This document shows positions 8,271 through 17,366 of a stretch of DNA of 64,000 nt, piece by piece. The stretch covers positions 22,626 to 86,625 of the forward strand of contig WJLW01000053.1 of assembly GCA_014728295.1 (NCBI GenBank), in the 5' to 3' direction. A program made the translations under genes and the position numbers. Position 1 is the first letter of the stretch; each line of letters starts with the position of its first letter. Below the pieces are notes generated by a model, which searched no databases, had not been told where the DNA came from, and worked only from the letters and a program-made list of their open reading frames with translations. Source of the DNA: Chitinivibrionales bacterium. GTDB lineage: Bacteria > Fibrobacterota > Chitinivibrionia > Chitinivibrionales > WJKA01.

Positions 8271-9251
8271 ATGCCGCAGATAACCTATCGCGAAGCTTTG
8301 CGCCAAGCGATAGATGAAGAAATGCAAAGGGACGATCGCGTTATCATACTGGGAGAAGAAGTCGCTCAATATAACGGCGCTTATAAAGTTACCCAGGGGA
8401 TGCTCGATAAGTACGGGCCCGCGCGCGTCGTCGACACGCCAATATCCGAAGAAGGATTTACCGGTGTTGGAGTAGGCGCCGCCATGGCGGGTCTGAGACC
8501 GATCATCGAGTGGATGACGCTTAATTTCTCTCTCATGTCAATCGATCAAATTTACAGCAATGCTTCGAAAATACGCTACATGTCCGGCGGGCAGTTTGCC
8601 GTTCCGGCGGTATTCCGAGGCCCGAACGGTCCGGCTGAATTTCTGGGCGCACAGCATTCACAGGCCCTGCAGGCGATGTATGCGCATTGTCCGGGGATGA
8701 TCGTGGTTGCCCCCGGAACACCCTACGATGCCAAAGGCATGCTCAAAACAGCCGTGCGCGACGATAATCCCGTTATCTTCTGCGAAGCCGAGATGATGTA
8801 TTCCTGGAAAGGAGAGGTGCCGGAAGAAGAGTATCTGATTCCCTTCGGCAAAGCAGACGTCAAGCGTCCCGGCCGCGACATTACGCTTATCAGCTACTCA
8901 AAGCCGCTCAGGCTCGTACTCGATGCAGCCGCCGAACTTGCCAGGGAAAGCATAGAGGCCGAAGTACTCGATTTGCGTTCGATTCGTCCGCTCGATGAAG
9001 AGGCCATATACGCATCCGTCAAAAAAACCAATCGCTGTATCATCATCGATGAGTCCTGGCCCTTTGCCAGTGTGGGCTCACACGTGGCCTGGCTGACAGC
9101 AAAAAACTGTTTTGACTACCTGGACGCACCGGTTGAGCTGGTTGCATCCGAAGACGTCCCGATGCCCTACAATCACAATCTCGAACTGGCCGTGCAACCG
9201 TCGGTACCCAAAATCATTGCCGCAGCAAAGCGCGCACTTTACCTGGAATAA
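8271..9251 (+). CDS. pdhB: Pyruvate dehydrogenase E1 component, beta subunit
   Basis: 326 residues, ATG after GAGGAGGATG. Typical beta-subunit features are ILGEEVAQYNGAYKVTQGM near the N-terminus, RVVDTPISEEGFTGVGVGAA (about 45-65) and RGPNG at about 118, followed by a transketolase C-terminal domain with EVLDLRSIRPLD. It completes the thiamine-dependent active site with PdhA. It is followed by the E2 gene after 11 bases. Confidence 0.93.
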   Translation: MPQITYREALRQAIDEEMQRDDRVIILGEEVAQYNGAYKVTQGMLDKYGPARVVDTPISEEGFTGVGVGAAMAGLRPIIEWMTLNFSLMSIDQIYSNASKIRYMSGGQFAVPAVFRGPNGPAEFLGAQHSQALQAMYAHCPGMIVVAPGTPYDAKGMLKTAVRDDNPVIFCEAEMMYSWKGEVPEEEYLIPFGKADVKRPGRDITLISYSKPLRLVLDAAAELARESIEAEVLDLRSIRPLDEEAIYASVKKTNRCIIIDESWPFASVGSHVAWLTAKNCFDYLDAPVELVASEDVPMPYNHNLELAVQPSVPKIIAAAKRALYLE

Positions 9252-9262
9252 AAGGAGCAACC

Positions 9263-10543
9263 ATGGCCGAAAAATTATTAATGCTTGCGCTCTCTCCAAC
9301 TATGGAAGCAGGGACAATCGTTAAATGGAATAAAAAGGTTGGCGATTCATTTTCAACCGGCGATACGCTCTGCGAAGTTGAAACCGATAAAACAACCATG
9401 GAATACGAAAGCACGCTGGACGGCACGCTGCTAAAAATTGTGGCCACAGAGGGATCGCAGGTGCAGGTGGGGGAGCCAATCGGTATTGCCGGCGAGCCCG
9501 GTGAGGATATTTCGGATTTCGAAAAAGAACTCGCCGCATCGCAAACACCAGCGCAAACAACCGCTTCCACCCCATCGACCCCCGGACCTCAGGCCCCTGT
9601 CGCGCCGGCGCCGTCACCGGTGCAGTCTCAGTCCCAATCTCAAACTCAGGCCCAAGATTCGGCACCCCCCTCTGCGGCTCCCGGCGAAATCATCGCCTCC
9701 CCCCTGGCCCGCAAAATGGCATCCGAAATGGGCATTGACCTGCGCACCATCAGCGGATCGGGGCCAAACGGACGCATTGTCAAACGCGACATCGAATCTG
9801 CGGGCGGATCTGCACCACGCACCGAAACGTCCGCCGAATTTGCGCAGCCACAGCTCCCCGCGCAGGACCAGACAATCCCGGTCAGCGAAAAACGCAAGAT
9901 CATTGCGCAGCGTCTGGCCGATTCCTTCTATTCCGCACCACACTACTTTTTGAAGTCTGCGGTTAACATGGACAACGTGCTCTCGGCTCGTAAGCGCATC
10001 AATAAGCAGACCGACGATCGTTACTCACTCAACGCGTTCATCATCAAATTTGCCGCCGAAGCTCTCAAACGACACCCCATGGCCAATGCGAGCTGGCAGG
10101 GCGATTCCATTACCATTCACGGCAGCATCGATATTGCGCTGGCGGTTGCTCAGCCCGACGGCCTTATCACGCCGGTAGTGCGCAACTGCGGCAACAAAGG
10201 ATTCGGCGCGATTGACCGTGAGCTCAAGCAGTTGATCAAAAAGGCACAGGAAAATAAGCTTTCTCCGCAGGAATACTCCAACTGCACCTTTACCATTTCC
10301 AATCTCGGCTCATTCGGTATACGGGAGTTCACGGCCATCATCAATCCGCCGGCCTCGGCAATTCTGGCCGTGGGTGAGATATCCCGCCAGCCGGTAGCGG
10401 ACGAAAACGATGCAGTCGCAATTCAAAACACGATGATGATGACGCTTTCGTGCGACCACCGCATTCTGGACGGCGCCGTCGGAGCGGCATTTCTCAAAGA
10501 CCTCAAAAGCCTGCTGGAAGATCCGGTCAAGGCGCTGGTTTAA
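9263..10543 (+). CDS. pdhC: Dihydrolipoamide acetyltransferase (E2) of pyruvate dehydrogenase
   Basis: 426 residues, ATG after AAAGGAG. One N-terminal lipoyl domain (about 1-80) carries the lipoylated Lys43 in ETDKTTMEYES. A flexible Ala/Pro/Gln/Ser linker (about 92-140) with a run of SQ repeats follows. Next are the peripheral subunit-binding domain (about 144-178, with SPLARKMASEMGIDL and GPNGRIVKRDI) and the catalytic acyltransferase domain (about 195-426) with the active-site CDHRILDGAVGA (His399, Asp403). It forms the core of the complex and transfers acetyl to CoA. Its place between pdhB and lpdA is the usual order. Confidence 0.94.
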   Translation: MAEKLLMLALSPTMEAGTIVKWNKKVGDSFSTGDTLCEVETDKTTMEYESTLDGTLLKIVATEGSQVQVGEPIGIAGEPGEDISDFEKELAASQTPAQTTASTPSTPGPQAPVAPAPSPVQSQSQSQTQAQDSAPPSAAPGEIIASPLARKMASEMGIDLRTISGSGPNGRIVKRDIESAGGSAPRTETSAEFAQPQLPAQDQTIPVSEKRKIIAQRLADSFYSAPHYFLKSAVNMDNVLSARKRINKQTDDRYSLNAFIIKFAAEALKRHPMANASWQGDSITIHGSIDIALAVAQPDGLITPVVRNCGNKGFGAIDRELKQLIKKAQENKLSPQEYSNCTFTISNLGSFGIREFTAIINPPASAILAVGEISRQPVADENDAVAIQNTMMMTLSCDHRILDGAVGAAFLKDLKSLLEDPVKALV

Positions 10544-10571
10544 ACCGACATCACGTAAGGATATTCATCAC

Positions 10572-11960
10572 ATGGCTCAATCATACGATCTTATCGTTAT
10601 CGGGGCGGGACCCGGAGGATATGTCGGCGCAATTCGTGCATCGCAACTGGGCATGAAGGTTGCTGTTATCGAAAAGGATAAACCCGGCGGGGTCTGTCTC
10701 AACATCGGCTGCATTCCCTCAAAAACACTGATTAATGAAGCCAACCAGTTCGCAACTATTCCCCGTCTCAAAGAGGTGGGCATCAAAATCGACACGCAGG
10801 AATTTGACTATAAAAAGGTATTCAAAAAATCGCGCAACGCGGCCGACACACTTTCCAGCGGCGTCAATTATCTGCTCAAAAAAAACAAGATCAATCTCAT
10901 TTCCGGAACCGGCGTGCTCAGCGCTCAGGGCGAAGTAACCGTTGACGGATCGGATACCTATCAGGCGAAAAACATCCTGCTGGCAACCGGCTCCCGGCCG
11001 CGTGAAATTCCCGGTTTCAAGTTTGACGAAACAGATGTGCTCTCCTCGACCGGCGCCTTGCTGATGGAGTCGTTACCAAAGTCAATACTCATCCTGGGCG
11101 GTGGTGCAATCGGAGTCGAGTTTGCCCATATCCTCAACGCATTCGGCGTCAGGGTCCACATCGTGGAAATGCTTGAGCGCATACTGCCACTCGAGGACGC
11201 GGAGACCGCACAGGTGCTGCACAAAAGTTTCACCGGCCGCGGCATCGCCATAGACACATCTGTCAAAGCAACCGCGATGAAAAGATCGCGCGGCAAATTG
11301 TCGGTTAGCTTCGAAAGCAAAGACGGAGCGACGAGCACAAAGTCATACGACAAAATCCTGGTCGTCACCGGTCGCGTGCCGAACACCGGGGACATCGGCC
11401 TCGACAAACTCGGCATCGCCGCCGATCAAGGATTTATCGTTGCCGGCGACTACTATCAAACTAGCGTTCCCGGCATTTACGCATGCGGCGACATGCTCCC
11501 CTCTCCCATGCTGGCCCATGTTGCATCAAAAGAAGCCGAGATTGCCGTCGAGCACATGGCCGGCAAGCATACCCCGGCCGCCATCGACCCGGCGACCATT
11601 CCGGGAGCGGTCTATTGCGAGCCGCAGGTAGCAAGTTTCGGTATGACCGAGGAGCAGGTCAAAGAACGGAACATCGACTATAAAAAAGCAGTATTTCCCT
11701 ATCGCGGGGCGGGCAAGTCGGTTGCCATCGGGCATACCGAGGGGATTGTCAAAATTATCTATGGTCCCGCACACGGTGAACTTCTCGGCTGTCACCTTGC
11801 CGGTGCAGAGGCGACTGAGCTGATCCACGAAGTGCTACTCGCAAAAACAGCCGAATTACTTCCCGAAGATGTCGCCACGATGATCCACGCGCACCCGACT
11901 CTCTCCGAGGCGGTGATGGAAGCGGCGCGCACGGCTGAAGGATGGGCTATTCATGCGTAG
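10572..11960 (+). CDS. lpdA: Dihydrolipoamide dehydrogenase (E3)
   Basis: 462 residues. FAD-binding GAGPGGYVGAIRASQLG (11-27), redox-active disulfide in GGVCLNIGCIPSKT (Cys42, Cys47), NAD-binding GGGAIGVEFAHI, the second FAD motif YACGDM, and the C-terminal catalytic His in HAHPTLSE are all present. It reoxidises the lipoyl arm and makes NADH. It is the last gene of the pdh operon, 28 bases after pdhC, and it converges with the ferritin gene. Confidence 0.96.
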   Translation: MAQSYDLIVIGAGPGGYVGAIRASQLGMKVAVIEKDKPGGVCLNIGCIPSKTLINEANQFATIPRLKEVGIKIDTQEFDYKKVFKKSRNAADTLSSGVNYLLKKNKINLISGTGVLSAQGEVTVDGSDTYQAKNILLATGSRPREIPGFKFDETDVLSSTGALLMESLPKSILILGGGAIGVEFAHILNAFGVRVHIVEMLERILPLEDAETAQVLHKSFTGRGIAIDTSVKATAMKRSRGKLSVSFESKDGATSTKSYDKILVVTGRVPNTGDIGLDKLGIAADQGFIVAGDYYQTSVPGIYACGDMLPSPMLAHVASKEAEIAVEHMAGKHTPAAIDPATIPGAVYCEPQVASFGMTEEQVKERNIDYKKAVFPYRGAGKSVAIGHTEGIVKIIYGPAHGELLGCHLAGAEATELIHEVLLAKTAELLPEDVATMIHAHPTLSEAVMEAARTAEGWAIHA

Positions 11961-11969
11961 AGCAAGGCT

Positions 11970-11995
11970 GCCGCGTTCAGTTACGGCTACGCGGC
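11970..11995. terminator. Possible weak terminator between convergent lpdA and ferritin gene
   Basis: GCCGCG (11970-11975) and CGCGGC (11990-11995) form a six-pair stem with a 14-base loop in the gap between two genes that point at each other. There is no T-run, so it is at best a weak or Rho-assisted stop. Confidence 0.25.
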
Positions 11996-12049
11996 CTTCA
12001 GTCTTGTTCCTCCGCTGGTGTTTACATTTGATATCGGAAAACCGGACTA

Positions 12050-12595
12050 TTAACCTTCCCCTTTCATAGCCGATTCGATACCTTTGCTGTAATCGGTAGG
12101 CACCGTAACTGCGCGCTGGGCCAGCTCACGGTCAAGCAGCAATACCCCGCGTATATCGTCCTTGATCAGCTTGAGCTGCTGAATCATATCGTTATCGTTT
12201 TCTTCCTCTTCTACCTGTTCGGTAATATACCAGTTGAGAAAAATCTGAGTTGCATTGTCTTTTTCTTCTTTGGCAATTTCCATCAGGTTGTTGAGGAGGC
12301 CGGTTACTTTCTGCTCGTGCTCGAGCGTCTTCTCGAACATTTCAAGCGCAGATGAAAAATCATGCGGGGGCTGTTGGATCGCCAGCAGTTTGACGGAGAC
12401 GCCCTGACGCTGCAGGTACTCGTACATTTTCATGCCATGCATCATCTCCTCGTGAAACTGCACCATGAACCAACTGGCAAATCCCTTCAATCCAAGGTCG
12501 TTTGCCGCGTTGGACATCGACATGTACAGATACGCGGAATACATTTCAGCATTGATGTGCTGATTGAGTGCATTAGCCACTTTGTCGCTGAGCAT
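12050..12595 (-). CDS. ftnA: Ferritin (non-heme, iron storage)
   Basis: 181 residues. I choose the ATG at 12595 because AAAGGAAACAGCT precedes it; 12 upstream in-frame codons have no such site. The N-terminal helix MLSDKVANALNQHINAEMYS is typical of bacterial FtnA. The ferroxidase ligands are visible as Glu in NAEMYSAYLY, Glu-Glu-x-x-His in HEEMMHGMKMYEYL, and a later Glu in HEQKVT and EEQVEEEEN-type helices. The protein oxidises Fe(II) and stores it as mineral in a 24-mer shell. It is the last gene of an iron/redox group on this strand. Confidence 0.92.
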   Translation of the reverse strand: MLSDKVANALNQHINAEMYSAYLYMSMSNAANDLGLKGFASWFMVQFHEEMMHGMKMYEYLQRQGVSVKLLAIQQPPHDFSSALEMFEKTLEHEQKVTGLLNNLMEIAKEEKDNATQIFLNWYITEQVEEEENDNDMIQQLKLIKDDIRGVLLLDRELAQRAVTVPTDYSKGIESAMKGEG

Positions 12596-12703
12596 AGCTG
12601 TTTCCTTTCGTTTACTGGATGAATTGTCCAAAGGCTTGCCTGAATAAAATAATAGCCGCCCGCTTCAGGCTGGTTCTTCAGGCATCAAATCAACCTTACA
12701 GCA

Positions 12704-13285
12704 TCACCCGAAATACGCGGGCTCATTGCCCGGCTTCCATTTGATATTGCAGCCCATACTCGACCTCTGCTCGGACGGCGCCGGTTCGCCGGCAAGCACC
12801 GCGTTGAGCGCTGTACGCAAGTCCGCACCGGTGACGGCAATACCATTGCCGGGGCGGCTGTCGTCCATTTGTCCCCGGTACACCAGTTTCCGGCTCGCGT
12901 CAAAGAGGAAAAAATCGGGTGTGCAGGCTGCTTTGTACGCTTTGGCCACATCCTGGGTTTCGTCGAACAGATATGGAAATTTGTAGCCGAATTCACGCGC
13001 TTCCTCAGCCATTTTGTCGGGTCCGTCGTCGGGATGACTGTCGACACTGTTGGAGCTGATTCCCACAACGGCAACGCCCTTTTCAATGTACTCACTGGCC
13101 AATGCCACCAGTGCGTCGCGGACATGCTTTACATAGGGGCAATGATTGCACATGAATATCACCAGCAACGCCGGTGCAGAGCTAAACTGATCGAGCGAAA
13201 CCTGTGATCCGTCTGCTGCATTGGGCAGACTGAAATCGGGGGCTATGGTGCCCAGCGGCAACATGGTAGACGGCGTAAGTGACAT
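12704..13285 (-). CDS. Thioredoxin-fold protein, AhpC/TSA-like (redoxin family)
   Basis: 193 residues; ATG preceded by AAGGGAG. APDFSLPNAADGSQVSLDQF is the usual redoxin start, followed by LLVIFMCNHCPYVKH with a CxxC pair (Cys46, Cys49) and later PYLFDETQDVAKAYKAACTPDFFLFD. The family (thioredoxin family proteins with a CNHCPYVKH signature) is common in many bacteria and is presumed to reduce disulfides or peroxides. No signal peptide is seen, so it acts in the cytoplasm. It lies 23 bases downstream of the phhB-like gene and 108 bases before the ferritin gene, in a stress-related group. Confidence 0.85.
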   Translation of the reverse strand: MSLTPSTMLPLGTIAPDFSLPNAADGSQVSLDQFSSAPALLVIFMCNHCPYVKHVRDALVALASEYIEKGVAVVGISSNSVDSHPDDGPDKMAEEAREFGYKFPYLFDETQDVAKAYKAACTPDFFLFDASRKLVYRGQMDDSRPGNGIAVTGADLRTALNAVLAGEPAPSEQRSSMGCNIKWKPGNEPAYFG

Positions 13286-13308
13286 AGTATCTCCCTTGTT
13301 TTATCGGT

Positions 13309-13638
13309 TCATGAAATTCGGTCTATTTTCGATGCCAGGATATAGTCGTTTTCGGATAGTCCCAGAATAGCATGCGTATGCAATGCAATCACCAGCCGCC
13401 CATACGACACCTGCATATCCGGATGATGCCCTTCGGCCTCGGCCAGCTCGGCGACCTGATTGACGAAGCGCATTGTCTCAGCGAAATCATTGAAGGTGAA
13501 TTGCTTTGAAATGCAATGAATACCCTCACGGGATAATTCCCAGCCTTGAACCTCCCGCAGATAAGAGTCCTCTTCGCTGTTTGATAAGGGGGCAACTCCG
13601 CCCTCGCACGGTTTGCAATGCTGATTCGGCAAGTCCAT
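13309..13638 (-). CDS. phhB: Pterin-4a-carbinolamine dehydratase
   Basis: 109 residues from the ATG at 13638, chosen because GAAAGG precedes it and because it matches the family's size. The signature runs from EGHHPDMQVSYGRLVIALHT to GLSENDYILASKID; the catalytic histidines are His71, His72 and His89. In aromatic amino acid hydroxylation it recycles 4a-hydroxy-tetrahydropterin. No phenylalanine hydroxylase lies in the window, and such orphan copies are frequent and may serve molybdopterin or other pterins. The N-terminus has a CKPC pair (Cys8, Cys11). Confidence 0.88.
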   Translation of the reverse strand: MDLPNQHCKPCEGGVAPLSNSEEDSYLREVQGWELSREGIHCISKQFTFNDFAETMRFVNQVAELAEAEGHHPDMQVSYGRLVIALHTHAILGLSENDYILASKIDRIS

Positions 13639-13702
13639 GATAGTGCCTTTCTGAAAGATTACAGAAACAAATAAATCAGCAGATTTCATGCCAGTAGAAA
13701 AA

Positions 13703-13733
13703 TAAAAAAGGGATTGCCGTGTCTGACAATCCC
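13703..13733 (-). terminator. Rho-independent terminator behind the ferritin-like gene pair
   Basis: Read on the minus strand, GGGATTG and CAATCCC (13727-13733 and 13710-13716) form a seven-pair hairpin with a 10-base loop, directly followed by TTTTTTATT. It sits 33 bases after the stop of the 13766-14254 gene, so transcription of the two ferritin-like genes ends here and phhB probably has its own promoter. Confidence 0.7.
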
Positions 13734-13765
13734 CGCCGTAAAATGCGTTTTTTTTTATGCGACGT

Positions 13766-14254
13766 TTAATAGGAGTCGAAATGATTCCACTCGGCATTCT
13801 CGAGCCACGCTTTTGGTCTTCTGACAAATTCGAGCAGGCCCTCAATCGTTTTGGCATGACGCTTTTCATGATCGATGATCGTCTGCAGCGTATTCTTATG
13901 TGCTGCTTCGGTGACGGTTTGCAATTGCCCGGTATACAGTTCGATACTGCGTTGCTCCAGGCCAAGGGCCTTGCGATAGGCTTCTTCATAATCTTCCAAC
14001 GTTGCGGGAAGCGCAAATTCGGCAGCCAGTTTTTCGAAGCCGGCCTTTGCATCCGCGAAATTCGATGTAATGTTTACATCCGGTAATGTAGTGTTTTTTT
14101 GTAAAGCGTCAAACAGGTCGTAGTGCAACTGTTCTTCTTGTGCAAGAAAATCAAAGATGCCCGCAAGCGCCTTATCAGGAGCCTTGGCGGAGAGTTCCTG
14201 AAAATACGCAACGCCTTGTTTTTCTATATTCTTGGCTACGTCAAAGTAATCCAT
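13766..14254 (-). CDS. Ferritin-like / rubrerythrin-type diiron protein
   Basis: 162 residues from the ATG at 14254, which has GAAAGGA upstream. The four-helix diiron pattern is visible: Glu in NIEKQGVAYFQELS, EEQLHYDLFDAL (ExxH), Glu in EAYRKALGLEQRSIELY, and DHEKRHAKTIEGLLEFV (ExxH). There is no C-terminal rubredoxin-like CxxC domain, so it is a bare erythrin-like protein. Members usually reduce peroxide or bind iron. It is followed by a strong terminator and preceded by another ferritin-like gene 63 bases away. Confidence 0.75.
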   Translation of the reverse strand: MDYFDVAKNIEKQGVAYFQELSAKAPDKALAGIFDFLAQEEQLHYDLFDALQKNTTLPDVNITSNFADAKAGFEKLAAEFALPATLEDYEEAYRKALGLEQRSIELYTGQLQTVTEAAHKNTLQTIIDHEKRHAKTIEGLLEFVRRPKAWLENAEWNHFDSY

Positions 14255-14317
14255 GCAAGATCCTTTCTTGAGATGAATGGTCTGTTGGAACATTACCGGC
14301 AAGCGCAATGTCGATTG

Positions 14318-14821
14318 CTATAATTCATCACCGCTCAGCGTTTTAACTTTGTCGGTGATAAATGAAACGTGCATAATTTCTTCGCGGATGAGACGATCGA
14401 TACGGGACTTTCCCATGGTTTCCGGCACAATATCCTTCATCGTCGAATACACGACGACCGAGTCTTTTTCAAATCGCAGCGCTAATTTCAAAATGTCAAT
14501 CGGATTGTCACAATCCCTGACCAGCTTTTCCACATCGATTGATTGTACAAATACGTGGCTGTCGGCAGCGGCTTTAAGATATTTGAGGGTTTCCTGATCG
14601 GGATCAAACAACTCTGTCTTGCCGTCGTGTTCCGCCAAAGCGTTCTGTAATTCGGTGAACAACGTAATGTGGGTGTTCTCCCAGGCGGCAAGCTCTGAAA
14701 ACAGCTTTTGCGCATCCTCATCATCACTGAGAAGGCAGGCGGTATCGTAAAATTTTTTGCCGTTTTCTTCTATGCCGATACCGATTTGATAGATTTCATG
14801 GGCGTTATAAGCCAGCGCCAT
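14318..14821 (-). CDS. Ferritin-like / rubrerythrin-related protein
   Basis: 167 residues; ATG after CGGAG. Helical, acidic, with ferritin-like spacing of carboxylates: EIYQIGIGIEENGKKFYDTA, then WENTHITLFTEL (ExxH), then ALRFEKDSVVVYSTM and EEIMHVSFI (ExxH). The pattern is that of the short rubrerythrin-like proteins (COG1633 type). It lacks a rubredoxin tail. It leads a two-gene unit with the 13766-14254 gene. Role in iron or peroxide handling is inferred from the fold and the neighbours. Confidence 0.75.
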   Translation of the reverse strand: MALAYNAHEIYQIGIGIEENGKKFYDTACLLSDDEDAQKLFSELAAWENTHITLFTELQNALAEHDGKTELFDPDQETLKYLKAAADSHVFVQSIDVEKLVRDCDNPIDILKLALRFEKDSVVVYSTMKDIVPETMGKSRIDRLIREEIMHVSFITDKVKTLSGDEL

Positions 14822-15017
14822 TGCATACTCCGGGTCAAATGCGTAGGAACAACATTCGGAGTTGGTACAAACTCTCGCGGCATCTAAAATAACATTTGGA
14901 TATACGATGTATCTGCGAATTCAACGGGTACCCGGGCGCCGCCGCAATAACAGGCCTGCACCGTCTCTTGATATGTGCAGCTCATCCTGAAATCCTGCGC
15001 ACTCATCGTTTCTTGAA

Positions 15018-15311
15018 TTAAGCTATTTTCGCATGCCCGAAATCTGAGCCGTTTGCTTTCCGCCCGTGCAAATTTTGTGTAGCTACGCTCTCATACATCT
15101 CCTGCGATTCGCCATCCCAGAGTCCGCGATTTATGTGATTGCGGATCTCATGCTCGGCAACTTCCTTGATTTTGTAGGCGCAATCCCGCAGAATGCCATA
15201 CACTACCCCACAACCATCATCTTCGCGTTGAATATCCCCCTTGTCGGCCAAAAACATGAGCATCCGGGAATACTCAATTGACTTGAGCAGGTTTTTGTTG
15301 CATGATTTCAT
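15018..15311 (-). CDS. Small protein of unknown function
   Basis: 97 residues with a strong ribosome site (GAGGAG, 7 bases before ATG), which is the main reason to accept it. Soluble and charged, with segments SIEYSRMLMFLADKGDIQR and GILRDCAYKIKEVAEHEI that look helical. Three Cys residues (Cys4, Cys34, Cys44). I do not recognise a family. It stands alone on the minus strand, nearest to the ferritin-like genes but separated from them by 196 bases. Confidence 0.6.
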   Translation of the reverse strand: MKSCNKNLLKSIEYSRMLMFLADKGDIQREDDGCGVVYGILRDCAYKIKEVAEHEIRNHINRGLWDGESQEMYESVATQNLHGRKANGSDFGHAKIA

Positions 15312-15641
15312 AATATGCTCCTCGCGTGATTACCACGAGCACTTAGACGCATTTGCTGAAAAAAGCAGTAATCATGCCAGACTATGACCTTGCACATGTG
15401 CTGCAAATTAAGCCTTTAAATTGGCGTCTGTCTACTTATACAATCGTGTTGCAGGACACAATCAGCCGCTGCGGGTTGTAAGGGCTCAAAAAAATCGGTT
15501 ATATTTACAAAGCTGTTGACGGAGCCTGCACACAAAGACTTTCCGATCTCTACTTATATGCTTGCGCCGGCACGAACAGCAATGCCTCCCCTCAGTAAAA
15601 GCGCCAAGCATGGCGTAATATCAATGCGCGGCAACAGAAAC
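15312..15641. other. Intergenic region before the DHH phosphoesterase gene
   Basis: About 330 bases between divergent genes. The DHH reading frame remains open back to a TTG at 15516, but the first family-like residues come after 15642. A weak promoter-like pair lies here (TTAAAT, 17 bases, TACAAT near 15417-15446). Nothing else recognised. Confidence 0.45.
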
Positions 15642-16658
15642 ATGGAACCAAGAAACTATAAACAAATTTACAAGCAATTCCGCCGGCAGATATTAACTGC
15701 ACAGTCGGCGCTCATAGTCGCCCATGACTACCCCGATCCCGATTGTATTGCATCTGCACTGGGAATAAAACGTTTGCTCGATCACTGGGGCATAGAAAAA
15801 TCCACCATTTGTTACGGCGGCTTTGTCGGCAGGTCTGAAAACCAGGCCATGATGCGGCTTTTGAATATAAAGGCCAAGCCCTACTTTCTGGTTGACCGGC
15901 ACGAATACGAGCGCATCATTCTGGTTGACGCGTATCCGGGCAACGGCAACGTATCCTTGCCAAAAAATCTGCTCATAGATGCTGTTATCGACCATCATCC
16001 CCGCAATGAAGACACGCACATGGTTCACTTCTGCGACATACGGCAGAATGTCGGTGCAACGTCAACTATTGTTACCGAATACCTGCTGCAGGCGCGCTGC
16101 CCGATTGACGCCCCGCTGGCAACGGCGCTTTTTTACGGCATCAAAACCGATACCCACAGCATGGGACACCACGCCTCCAGTGAAGATTTGCAATATTACA
16201 AATTTTTATTTGACGTAGTAGATCATAAGCTGTTGTATCAGATAGGGCACCCCGGACGTGAAAAAGAGTATTTCCGCATCCTGCACAACTCAGTTGAATC
16301 ACTGGTATACGTCAACCAGGTCGGCTTTGCGCATATGGGAAGAGTTTCCTCCCCCGACTACATCGCCGAAATCGCCGACCTGTTCTTCCGCATGCCCGAG
16401 CTGGAATGGATGGTAACGTCGGGATTTTTCAACGGCCACCTGTTTTATTCGGTGCGCTCGAAAAACAGCGCTGATTCGGGCGAGATTGCCGAGTACCTGG
16501 CCGAAAAGCTGCACGGCAGCGGTGGCGGGCACGATCGCATGGCTGCCGGGCGCGTCAAGCTGGATGATGCCGGAGAGGAAAAGTTGCTTGACGCTTTCAA
16601 AAGCGCTCTTACCGGGTATTTCAACATATCGCTCGATCAGGGCGATAAAATCATATAA
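15642..16658 (+). CDS. DHH/DHHA1 phosphoesterase (NrnA-like nanoRNase/pAp phosphatase family)
   Basis: 338 residues from the ATG at 15642; the frame extends 42 codons upstream but without family-like sequence or ribosome site, so the start is uncertain. Metal-binding motifs are HDYPDPDCIASAL (28-40), a lone Asp in ILVDAYPG, and DHHPRN (117-122). The DHHA1 domain ends in GSGGGHDRMAAGR, which binds the substrate phosphate. Relatives degrade very short RNAs or pAp, or cyclic dinucleotide products. The usual DHxDxD opening reads HDYPDPD, as in many bacterial members. It is followed after 30 bases by pgl, probably co-transcribed. Confidence 0.85.
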   Translation: MEPRNYKQIYKQFRRQILTAQSALIVAHDYPDPDCIASALGIKRLLDHWGIEKSTICYGGFVGRSENQAMMRLLNIKAKPYFLVDRHEYERIILVDAYPGNGNVSLPKNLLIDAVIDHHPRNEDTHMVHFCDIRQNVGATSTIVTEYLLQARCPIDAPLATALFYGIKTDTHSMGHHASSEDLQYYKFLFDVVDHKLLYQIGHPGREKEYFRILHNSVESLVYVNQVGFAHMGRVSSPDYIAEIADLFFRMPELEWMVTSGFFNGHLFYSVRSKNSADSGEIAEYLAEKLHGSGGGHDRMAAGRVKLDDAGEEKLLDAFKSALTGYFNISLDQGDKII

Positions 16659-16688
16659 GCATTCACCTACACCCAGCGGACGCAATGA

Positions 16689-17363
16689 ATGGATTCGGTA
16701 ATTGCACTTAATTCGATATCGAACGTGACGGTGCACCATGCAGATTCACTTACCGGAGTTGGCCGTATAATCGCCCCACTGCTGGCCGGCGGATCAATTG
16801 CGGTTTCCGGCGGCAGCACGTATGCGCAACTCTTTAAACTTTGGCGCGATATGAAAGTTTCATGTACCAATGCATCTTTTTATCCCGTCGACGAACGCAT
16901 GGTTGCGTTTGATGATGAGCAAAGTAACTGGGGTACCGCCTGGCGATTATTTCTGGCTCCAATGCACAAAGAAGAAGACAAGCATCACTTCGCCGTTGAC
17001 GCATCGGAATACGCGCGTCTGCTCAAATCCAATCTTGGTGAGCCGGCGCCGATATTCGATCTTATTTTGCTGGGTGTGGGCGATGACGGCCATACGGCAA
17101 GCCTTTTCCCGGTCGGCGAGTATCTTGACGACATGGAATCAATTGCACTGCAGACGCTCAGCCCCAAACCACCACCGAACCGTATTACCATCGGACCAAG
17201 AGTTATCGCAGCAGCGAAAAAGGTAATTACCCTGCTCTTCGGCTCCGGTAAAAAAGAGATATTTCAGCGTATCCTTGCCAAGGACACAGCTTTGCCGATT
17301 GTAAAGGTGCTGGGCATGCGGCAGGATTCACTGCTATATGTCGAGCGCGCTTTGACCGAATGA
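16689..17363 (+). CDS. pgl: 6-phosphogluconolactonase
   Basis: 224 residues, the normal size of the SOL/DevB type. Motifs are SGGSTYAQLFKLW near the N-terminus, FYPVDERMV (about 60-68) with an Asn-Trp pair in SNWGTAWR, and LILLGVGDDGHTASLFP (about 124-140), all of which line the substrate pocket. It hydrolyses 6-phosphogluconolactone in the pentose phosphate pathway. No zwf or gnd lies nearby. The ATG overlaps an out-of-frame ATG at 16685 and has only a weak ribosome site. A strong terminator follows directly. Confidence 0.9.
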   Translation: MDSVIALNSISNVTVHHADSLTGVGRIIAPLLAGGSIAVSGGSTYAQLFKLWRDMKVSCTNASFYPVDERMVAFDDEQSNWGTAWRLFLAPMHKEEDKHHFAVDASEYARLLKSNLGEPAPIFDLILLGVGDDGHTASLFPVGEYLDDMESIALQTLSPKPPPNRITIGPRVIAAAKKVITLLFGSGKKEIFQRILAKDTALPIVKVLGMRQDSLLYVERALTE

Positions 17364-17366
17364 AAA

